Part shown: positions 6,354 through 9,220 of the stretch, in pieces
How positions within the stretch are numbered: the first letter of the stretch is position 1
Layout: each line of letters begins with the position of its first letter
NCBI GenBank assembly: GCA_018065745.1
Contig: JAGHSS010000220.1
Span: forward strand, 1 to 9,220
Length of the DNA stretch: 9,220 nt
Direction of reading: 5' to 3'
Source of the DNA: Candidatus Neoflavobacterium equi
Lineage (GTDB): Bacteria > Bacteroidota > Bacteroidia > Flavobacteriales > Flavobacteriaceae
The notes under the pieces: model-generated
Told to the model about the DNA's origin: nothing
The model's input: the letters and a program-made list of their open reading frames with translations, nothing else
The model's database searches: none
Position numbers and translations under genes: made by a program

Positions 6354-9162
6354 AATTTCCTGATGGACGTTTTCCGCCACCTCTTTGGCCACCATCAGGG
6401 CGTTGACCGCCTTCTCCTTTTGGTGCTCCTTTCATCTTGGATTGCTGTTTGCCTCCAAAACGATCTATTTTATAAGTCAATGAAAACATTACATAACGTT
6501 TTAAAACCGTGTTTTGCTGATCCACAATGCTGGTTTCAGAAACCGTTCTGGTATTCCCCAAGTTTTGATTTAGTAAATCATATACTTTAACTTTTGCCAA
6601 TAGCGTTTTTTCAAAGAAGTAATACGCTACAGACGTATTCCACAAATAAAAGTCTTTCTTAAATCCATCAGCAATATTGGAATTGTAAGTATATCCAAAA
6701 TCATTACCCCAAACCAAATTATTTGGCCAATAACTAGTCGTTTCAATATTGAAACGGTGTGCGTTATTTGAAACACTATTCACGCGGTAATTCTCATAAT
6801 TGGTGATGTTGTAATTGAAACTGTATGAAGGACGAATAGTTAACAATTCCCCATAATCATAAGAGAAATACACTCTTGGAGCAATGGTTAACAGACGAGC
6901 ATCATAAAAGTCAGTGTTGACAAAACCTTTGTTAAACCTGTAATTGTTGTTCAATCCAATTCCATATCTAAAGTTGTGCGCATCTCTTTTTACAGATTTG
7001 CTCCAGTTCCCACCCAAGGAGATATTGTATGTATCATCCACATTGGTGTAAGTAGTAGTTCGCTTTCTATTCTCATCATAAGAATAAATAGAGATGATGG
7101 TCTTGTCATAATAATTCATGGATGCATTTACAGACCAACCGTTTTTAGTTGTTGCATTGTAATTGTTGTATGATGCACCAATGGCGTGATTTCTTGAAAC
7201 GTCCAAATCTGGATTACCAACAATGGTATTCAAAGGGTTGGACAAATCTTCAAACGGTAAAATTTGTCTTGCACTTGGCAAGCTGGTGTTGTAACGGTAT
7301 CTCACGTTGAAGTTTTTTCCTCGTGACGGTTTGTATCTGTAATTTGCAGCTACAGAAGGCAATACATAATCGCGATCCAAATTAGTTTTCACGTTGATGT
7401 AATCAGAGAATGCACTGTAATCAGATATGTTCAAACCTGCATTAAACGTAATGCGCGTTTTGGATTTTTCAATGATAAATCCTGCTCCCGGAGAAACGGT
7501 ATGTACCAATGAAGACATATAACTTGACTGCTCCTGATTGATGCTGTTAAACGATGCTGACGCAGCGTCAAAGTCAAACGTTTTGTTATCTGTAACATTC
7601 TGTGCAGAATTGTACTCCAAAGAGAATTTCAACTTCAATGAATCTGCAACAGGCTGCAAGTATTCTGCAGAAAGACTGTACAGGTCTGTGTTTGTTCTGT
7701 CTTTTTGATATTGATTTCTGATGTCATCTGGATCCGTATCATTATAAAAATAAGTCTCAGAATTCAAACGCGTTTCAGAATCGCTTTTTTGATTTTTGTT
7801 TGTGAAATCCACAGACAACAATTTCCCTTTGGTACCAAAAGCTTTGTTGAAATTAATGCTGTTAGAGAAGTTGAATGAATCTGTTCCCGTTCTTGAATTG
7901 GAAGCATTCTCATTCAGTAAAGCACCGTCTTCATCAATGGATTTTTGAGTGCTGACATCCATCGCATTTTTGGAATTGGATTCCAAGCTTGGATTGACAA
8001 CAATGGATGTTGTTGGGTTTATTTTGTACTCAATTTCGTAATCAAATTTGTGGGTGTTGGTTTCACTTTCTGATTCGCGTTCTGAAAGTGTGGTGAAATT
8101 CCCGTCAGCCAACAAATTGATTTGTTCTGTTCTGTTTCTATTTTCGTTATTTGCATTGGTAAAGAAGTAACTACCTGCATTTTCAAAACCGTCAAACCAC
8201 GGTTCAGAATAGTTTACTCCCAACATGGAATTTCTGGTAATACCACTGCTAGAGCCTCCTCCTGCTCCACCTTTACCCATATTGGAACGTCCGCCGGACA
8301 TATTGTCAAAGACGTCATCCATTGAAAATCCTGATGCGTTGACGTTGTTGGAAGATCCCAAGAAACTCAACTTGCGATCCCCTTTGAAATAGTTAAAAAT
8401 CGCACTGGCTTCATAGCGGTCATCTGTACCATACCCCCCAGAAAATTTACCAAAATAGCCGGTGTTTTTATCCTCATCAATGGTTAAATTGATGCTGGAA
8501 TTCTCTGAAGCAGCCTGCTGTTTAGTCAATTCTTCTTTTCTGGTTTTGGTGTCAGAAACCTGTACTTTCTTGATTAGATCTGCCGGTAAACTCTGCAGGG
8601 CTATTTTTCCATCTTTCCCAAAGAAAGACTTTCCATTGACCAATATTTGATCCACTGTTTTTCCGTTCACGGTGATGGTTCCTTCAGTATCAATATCAAC
8701 CCCTGGCAATTGCTTTAACAAGGTTTCAACATTGGCATCTGGACGCACCTTGAAGCTGGCAGCGTTAAATTCAAGCGTATCTGCTTTGACACGCACCGGT
8801 GGTGCCTCTGTCAATATGATCAATTCTCCCAAAAGGTTGGCGTCATCTTCCAGTACTACCGTTCCAAGGTCCAATGGTCCTTGAAAAGTATTCAGTCTTT
8901 TGACAAAATCTTTGGAGCCTACAAGTGCAATTTTCAAATCTAATTTCTCATCAGATTTTCTCAATTGCATTACAAATTCTCCTTTTGCGTCTGTAATAGC
9001 ATATTCAACCAAAGAGGAATCAGCCACTTTGTTGACAAAGACGGTTGCAGATTCCAACGGGTAATTTGTGGCGTCAACCACCTTCCCTTTGATTTCAAAT
9101 TTGCTCTGAGCAACACCAAAAAAGGTGCTAAAGAGACACAAAATAAAATATAGTTTTTTCAT
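6352..9162 (-). CDS. Outer-membrane beta-barrel protein with carboxypeptidase-like regulatory and plug domains (TonB-receptor-like)
   Basis: The 936-residue protein starts with a signal peptide (MKKLYFILCLFSTFFGVAQS, cleavage probably after AQS or nearby). Next is a carboxypeptidase-like regulatory domain (about 22-105, starting FEIKGKVVD), then a plug-like domain (about 122-230) with LLKQLPGVDIDTEG, VNGKTVDQILVNGKSFFG and LPADLIKKVQVSD. The rest (about 235-902) is a large barrel of alternating, aromatic-rich strands. A Gly-rich insert lies at 288-308. The last strand, RYVMFSLTYKIDRF, ends in Phe902 like a barrel-closing signal, but a 34-residue Gly/Lys/Arg/Gln-rich tail follows. This matches the Bacteroidota outer-membrane beta-barrel family related to TonB-dependent receptors; I see no clear TonB box. 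Ligand and role are unknown. Relatives are often found beside small GLPGLI-family genes (from memory), but none is in the window. It is convergent with the efflux operon and separately transcribed. Confidence 0.9.
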   Translation of the reverse strand: MKKLYFILCLFSTFFGVAQSKFEIKGKVVDATNYPLESATVFVNKVADSSLVEYAITDAKGEFVMQLRKSDEKLDLKIALVGSKDFVKRLNTFQGPLDLGTVVLEDDANLLGELIILTEAPPVRVKADTLEFNAASFKVRPDANVETLLKQLPGVDIDTEGTITVNGKTVDQILVNGKSFFGKDGKIALQSLPADLIKKVQVSDTKTRKEELTKQQAASENSSINLTIDEDKNTGYFGKFSGGYGTDDRYEASAIFNYFKGDRKLSFLGSSNNVNASGFSMDDVFDNMSGGRSNMGKGGAGGGSSSGITRNSMLGVNYSEPWFDGFENAGSYFFTNANNENRNRTEQINLLADGNFTTLSERESESETNTHKFDYEIEYKINPTTSIVVNPSLESNSKNAMDVSTQKSIDEDGALLNENASNSRTGTDSFNFSNSINFNKAFGTKGKLLSVDFTNKNQKSDSETRLNSETYFYNDTDPDDIRNQYQKDRTNTDLYSLSAEYLQPVADSLKLKFSLEYNSAQNVTDNKTFDFDAASASFNSINQEQSSYMSSLVHTVSPGAGFIIEKSKTRITFNAGLNISDYSAFSDYINVKTNLDRDYVLPSVAANYRYKPSRGKNFNVRYRYNTSLPSARQILPFEDLSNPLNTIVGNPDLDVSRNHAIGASYNNYNATTKNGWSVNASMNYYDKTIISIYSYDENRKRTTTYTNVDDTYNISLGGNWSKSVKRDAHNFRYGIGLNNNYRFNKGFVNTDFYDARLLTIAPRVYFSYDYGELLTIRPSYSFNYNITNYENYRVNSVSNNAHRFNIETTSYWPNNLVWGNDFGYTYNSNIADGFKKDFYLWNTSVAYYFFEKTLLAKVKVYDLLNQNLGNTRTVSETSIVDQQNTVLKRYVMFSLTYKIDRFGGKQQSKMKGAPKGEGGQRPDGGQRGGGKRPSGN

Positions 9163-9167
9163 AAAAA

Positions 9168-9215
9168 AAATAATGCGTTACTAATTGCAAACTAACAATT
9201 AATAACGCATTATTT
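9168..9215 (-). terminator. Long hairpin with U-tract directly upstream of the outer-membrane protein gene
   Basis: AAATAATGCGTTA (9168-9180) and TAACGCATTATTT (9203-9215) form a perfect 13-base inverted repeat. Inside it, past a single mismatch, TAATTG (9182-9187) and CAATTA (9196-9201) add six pairs around an 8-base loop. On the minus strand the hairpin is followed by a run of T that reaches the ATG at 9162, the form of an intrinsic terminator. It may end a minus-strand gene lying beyond the window, act as an attenuator or leader structure, or serve as an operator. The structure is clear; its role is not. Confidence 0.6.
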
Positions 9216-9219
9216 AAAA
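9188..9219 (-). promoter_or_regulatory. Weak candidate promoter for the outer-membrane protein gene
   Basis: On the minus strand TTAGTTTG (9195-9188) differs from the Bacteroidota -7 consensus TAnnTTTG at one base. A TTTT (9219-9216), one base off the -33 TTTG, lies 20 bases upstream. Transcription would begin around 9181, leaving a leader of about 20 bases. The -7 box lies in the loop and inner stem of the hairpin, so the hairpin arms would flank the promoter like an operator. Both boxes are imperfect and the window ends here. Confidence 0.22.
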
Positions 9220-9220
9220 T

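Noticed and set aside
6363..6590. A plus-strand open frame of 75 codons opposite the end of the outer-membrane protein gene
   Set aside because: It is antisense to the Gly/Arg-rich tail and last barrel strands, and its start overlaps the terminator region of the convergent genes.
6352..9162. SusC-type nutrient receptor paired with a SusD lipoprotein
   Set aside because: The protein has a carboxypeptidase-like domain and plug, but the plug sequence and barrel match the smaller TonB-receptor-like beta-barrel family, and no SusD gene is adjacent within the window.

Overview
The window reads as chromosomal DNA from a member of the Bacteroidota, most likely the Flavobacteriia. The evidence is moderately AT-rich coding DNA, start codons preceded by A/C-rich leaders without Shine-Dalgarno sequences, lipoprotein-anchored efflux parts, a large outer-membrane protein with an N-terminal carboxypeptidase-like domain, a plug and a Gly/Arg-rich tail, and an intergenic repeat of a type I recognise from flavobacterial genomes. 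Genus cannot be set from the sequence alone.

Layout. Positions 1-389 hold the 3' part of an unrecognised plus-strand reading frame that stays open to the window edge. Positions 390-481 are a 92-base control region with a candidate Bacteroidota-type promoter and two short inverted repeats. Positions 482-6190 hold a complete three-gene plus-strand operon for an RND multidrug efflux pump: a periplasmic adaptor lipoprotein, an inner-membrane HAE1-type RND transporter and a NodT-type outer-membrane factor lipoprotein. The first two genes are 26 bases apart and the last two overlap by 8 bases. Positions 6191-6351 lie between convergent genes and hold a GC-rich structured repeat of about 91 bases followed by a strong bidirectional terminator. 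Positions 6352-9162 encode, on the minus strand, a 936-residue outer-membrane beta-barrel protein. The last 58 bases contain a long hairpin immediately upstream of its start codon.

How the genes work together. The three efflux proteins would form one envelope-spanning, proton-driven pump: transporter in the inner membrane, adaptor in the periplasm and exit duct in the outer membrane. The proton-relay residues of the transporter are intact, so the pump looks functional. Its distal binding pocket lacks most of the phenylalanines of AcrB, so its substrates may differ. The minus-strand gene is a separate transcription unit that shares only the outer membrane and the terminator with the pump.

Most of this is well-known biology. 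The parts that deserve a second look are the intergenic repeat at 6194-6284, the leader hairpin at 9168-9215, the unrecognised 5' reading frame, and the outer-membrane protein whose barrel-closing signal lies 34 residues before the C-terminus.
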